From: an uncultured Elusimicrobium sp.
Lineage (GTDB): Bacteria > Elusimicrobiota > Elusimicrobia > Elusimicrobiales > Elusimicrobiaceae
Assembly (NCBI GenBank): GCA_946061795.1
Contig: CAMGSK010000063.1
Coordinates: 1-7,890 of the forward strand
Direction of reading: 5' to 3'
DNA length: 7,890 bases
Notes under the pieces: model-generated
Seen by the model: the letters and a program-made list of their open reading frames with translations, nothing else
Told to the model about the DNA's origin: nothing
The model's database searches: none
Made by a program: the position numbers and the translations under genes
In this document: positions 6,369 to 7,890 of the stretch, piece after piece
Layout: the number at the start of each line of letters is the position of its first letter
Position numbering within the stretch: position 1 is the first letter of the stretch

Positions 6369-6400
6369 AAAAAAGGGGAGCCGGCCGGCTCCCCTTTTTT
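6369..6400. terminator. Perfect palindromic terminator after tdh-kbl
   Basis: A 32-bp perfect palindrome. Six A residues (6369-6374) precede GGGGAGCC, with a GGCC centre, then GGCTCCCC and six T residues (6395-6400). On the plus strand it is a textbook terminator for kbl. Because the A tract mirrors the T tract it would also work on the minus strand, though no minus-strand gene approaches it within this window. Confidence 0.9.
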
Positions 6401-6403
6401 GCG

Positions 6404-6466
6404 TCCGGCTTTTCGGCGGAAGAAAAAAAGAGAAAGCGGTCTCGTGTCCGCCGGAGTGCGCGGCGG
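6404..6466 (+). repeat. Overlapping GC-rich inverted repeats upstream of the metal-transport operon
   Basis: TCCGGC (6404-6409) can pair with GCCGGA (6450-6455), and CGGCGGA (6414-6420) with TCCGCCG (6447-6453). The latter segment can also pair with CGGCGG (6461-6466) around a 7-nt loop. An A-rich stretch (6421-6436) lies between. Whether any of this is transcribed with the downstream genes is unknown, and no function is claimed. Confidence 0.35.
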
Positions 6467-6487
6467 CTCCAGTGTGCGGGGGGAAAA

Positions 6488-6505
6488 TGTTAAAATATTT
6501 TAACA
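6488..6505. promoter_or_regulatory. 18-bp perfect palindrome, probable metalloregulator operator
   Basis: TGTTAAAATATTTTAACA is an exact inverted repeat with half-site TGTTAAAAT. It ends at the first base of the Shine-Dalgarno AGGGGG (6505-6510) of the metal-binding protein gene. It contains TAAAAT (6491-6496), a 5-of-6 match to a -10 box that would start transcripts near 6503. A bound repressor would therefore block the promoter. The size and symmetry fit operators of Fur-family regulators, and TGTTA...TAACA recalls the enterobacterial Zur box. No good -35 box is visible. The regulator gene is not in the window. Confidence 0.6.
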
Positions 6506-6516
6506 GGGGGCGGGTT

Positions 6517-7416
6517 ATGCATAAGAAAAAACTGATTTTGTTCATTGTCATCGCCGTTGCGTTGGTTGGGGTATGGTGTTTACTCTCCCGTGACGGCCGT
6601 TATGGCGCAAAACGCGCGGGGGAACATCTGTCTGTGGTCACCTCGGGCTATGTGCCGTATGCGTTGGCCAAAGAAATCGGCGCGGAAAAAATCCATTTGA
6701 CGATGTTGGTTCCTCCCGGAACGGAGCCGCATCATTTTGAACCCACTCCGGGCTCGGTGATTGCCGTCAATGAAGCGGACGTATTTGTGTATATTTCACC
6801 GCGCGTGGAGCCGTGGGTTTCCGATATTTTAAAGGGGCTCGGCTCCGTGCGTGCGCTGGAAGCGGGGCCGTCGGAGAAAGAGGAGGATCCGCATGTATGG
6901 ATGACGCCTTACGGCGCGCTGTCCATGGCTGAACGCATTGCGGACGCTTTGATAAAGGCCGACCCATCCAATGCCGCATATTACCGGGAAAACCTGAAAA
7001 AATTTGAAAAGGAAACGGAACTTTTGCACCGGGATTTTGCCGAAGGGCTGAAAAACTGCAAAAGCCGCGCGGTCGTGCATGTGGGACACCTGGCTTTCGG
7101 CGCATTGGCGCAGGCGTACGGCTTGGAACTGCGTTCTCTTTCCGGCACGTCTCACCAAGGGGAACACTCCGTGCGCAAACTGGCCGATCTGATTCGTTTT
7201 ATCCGAAAAAACAAAGTTTCCGCCGTGTTTACGGAACCGTTTGTATCGCCGGAACTGGCCCAAACCGTGGCGCGGGAAACGCGCGTGCGCGTTTTTCCGC
7301 TTTATACGGTGGAAGAAGTGGGCACGGAGGACTTTCAATCCGGCAAAACATATGAAGGATTTATGCGCCAAAACTTGGAAAATCTGCGGGAGGGACTGCA
7401 ATGTCCTTTGCGGTAG
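6517..7416 (+). CDS. znuA: Metal ABC transporter substrate-binding protein (ZnuA/TroA type, probably zinc)
   Basis: A 299-residue cluster A-I solute-binding protein that captures Zn2+ or Mn2+ outside the cytoplasmic membrane for the ABC importer encoded next. The N-terminus has three lysines and a hydrophobic segment (about 6-23). Its only cysteine there, Cys21, follows VGVW, which is not a proper lipobox, so the protein may be anchored by an uncleaved segment. Metal-ligand motifs are PHHFEPTPG (His72), DPHVWM (His126) and HLAFGALAQAYGL (His191). TEPFVSPELAQTVARET follows at 239-255. In the last ligand region, PLYTVEEVG has no Asp where TroA-type manganese binders do, which mildly favours the three-His zinc site of ZnuA. 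There is no His-rich loop, but His213 and His217 in SGTSHQGEHS are unusual. The start at 6517 is set by AGGGGG 6 nt upstream. The symbol assumes zinc; manganese is not excluded. Confidence 0.85.
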   Translation: MHKKKLILFIVIAVALVGVWCLLSRDGRYGAKRAGEHLSVVTSGYVPYALAKEIGAEKIHLTMLVPPGTEPHHFEPTPGSVIAVNEADVFVYISPRVEPWVSDILKGLGSVRALEAGPSEKEEDPHVWMTPYGALSMAERIADALIKADPSNAAYYRENLKKFEKETELLHRDFAEGLKNCKSRAVVHVGHLAFGALAQAYGLELRSLSGTSHQGEHSVRKLADLIRFIRKNKVSAVFTEPFVSPELAQTVARETRVRVFPLYTVEEVGTEDFQSGKTYEGFMRQNLENLREGLQCPLR

Positions 7417-7890
7417 AAGTCAAAAACGTGTCTTTTAAATACACCCGCACGCTGGTGCTGGAAAACACGTCTTTTGCCGTGGAAAAAGGCGACTATGTGG
7501 GGGTGATCGGCCCCAACGGCGGCGGAAAAACCACGCTGCTCAAATTGATTTTGGGGCTGGAGAAAGGGACCGGAGAAATACGGCTTTTCGGTACGCCCGC
7601 GGCCAAATTTAAAGAATGGCGTAAAATCGGTTATTTGGCGCAGAAGAGCCCGGTTTCGCAGTCGCGCTTTCCCATTTCCGTGGAGGAAGTGGTGCTTATG
7701 GGCTTGTGTTATGACGCCCGGCACAAAGAAGCCACGGAACATAATATGCAGGAAGTGTACCGCGCATTGGAACAAACGCATACGCGGGATTTGGCCGAAC
7801 GGATTTTTTCCAATTTGTCCGTCGGGCAGCAGCAGCGCGTACTGCTGGCCCGCGCGCTGGTAAGCCGGCCGGAACTGTTGATTTTGGACG
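7401..7890 (+). CDS. znuC: Metal ABC transporter ATP-binding protein (ZnuC type), 3' end outside the window
   Basis: The open frame starting MSFAVEVKNVSFKY runs 163 residues to the window edge without a stop. It is the cytoplasmic ATPase that should power import of the metal delivered by the preceding binding protein. The Walker A motif GPNGGGKTT spans 37-45 (Lys43). The Q-loop is Gln81 in GYLAQKSP. The ABC signature is LSVGQQQR at 139-146, with Val replacing the usual Gly of LSGGQ. Walker B LLILD is reached at 159-163, and the catalytic Glu and H-loop lie beyond the edge. GGAGG (7389-7393) lies 7 nt before the ATG. The first 16 nt overlap the end of the binding-protein gene in another frame, indicating translational coupling. 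A ZnuB-type permease gene would be expected just downstream. Confidence 0.92.
   Translation, partial: MSFAVEVKNVSFKYTRTLVLENTSFAVEKGDYVGVIGPNGGGKTTLLKLILGLEKGTGEIRLFGTPAAKFKEWRKIGYLAQKSPVSQSRFPISVEEVVLMGLCYDARHKEATEHNMQEVYRALEQTHTRDLAERIFSNLSVGQQQRVLLARALVSRPELLILD

Noticed and set aside
6369..6400. The 32-bp palindrome as a recombination or protein-binding site
   Set aside because: The A tract, GC-rich stem and T tract directly after kbl are fully explained by an intrinsic terminator.
6472..6516. Upstream in-frame ATG codons (6472 and 6487) for the metal-binding protein
   Set aside because: Neither has a Shine-Dalgarno, and using them would place charged residues ahead of the lysine-hydrophobic signal that starts cleanly at 6517.
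1..7890. Mobile element, CRISPR array, toxin-antitoxin or defence system
   Set aside because: I found no transposase or integrase motifs, no regularly spaced direct repeats, and no small toxin/antitoxin gene pair. All sizeable spaces are filled by recognisable housekeeping genes.

Overview
The window is ordinary, densely packed bacterial chromosome. It has strong Shine-Dalgarno sites, short intergenic gaps and clear intrinsic terminators. I see no tRNA or rRNA gene, transposon, CRISPR array or phage gene. By eye it is moderately GC-rich, with AT-rich DNA confined to the intergenic gaps. A GH57 branching enzyme paired with a DUF4912 protein, beside threonine dehydrogenase/KBL and a metal ABC transporter, suggests a Gram-negative, probably anaerobic or fermentative lineage. 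Elusimicrobiota is my best guess, but that is inference from gene content and is weak.

Layout from left to right. (1) 20-772 (-) is an exported trypsin-like serine protease, divergent from greA (872-1342, +). The 99-bp gap between them holds promoter-like sequences facing both ways. (2) 1343-1438 is a convergent gap with two back-to-back hairpin terminators, one for greA and one for the operon coming from the right. (3) 3954-1439 (-) is a two-gene operon: a DUF4912 protein with a C-terminal Ig-like module, then a GH57 1,4-alpha-glucan branching enzyme, 2 nt apart. (4) 4115-6350 (+) is the tdh-kbl operon for threonine catabolism, divergent from the DUF4912/GH57 operon and closed by a perfect palindromic terminator at 6369-6400. 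(5) 6517-7890 (+) is the start of a zinc/manganese-type ABC importer: a solute-binding protein whose gene overlaps a znuC-like ATPase gene by 16 nt. The ATPase is cut by the window edge. The permease gene is not in view and would be expected next.

The genes form separate housekeeping modules: transcript-cleavage factor, envelope protease, glycogen-type glucan branching, threonine to glycine plus acetyl-CoA, and metal uptake. I find no convincing new defence or mobile system. The most informative non-coding signal is an 18-bp perfect palindrome at 6488-6505, directly upstream of the metal-transporter Shine-Dalgarno and overlapping a possible -10 box. It looks like the operator of a Fur/Zur-type metalloregulator. 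The next most interesting points are the DUF4912-Ig/GH57 pairing, a protease gene that may be transcribed without a leader, and unusual histidines plus a non-canonical membrane anchor in the metal-binding protein.
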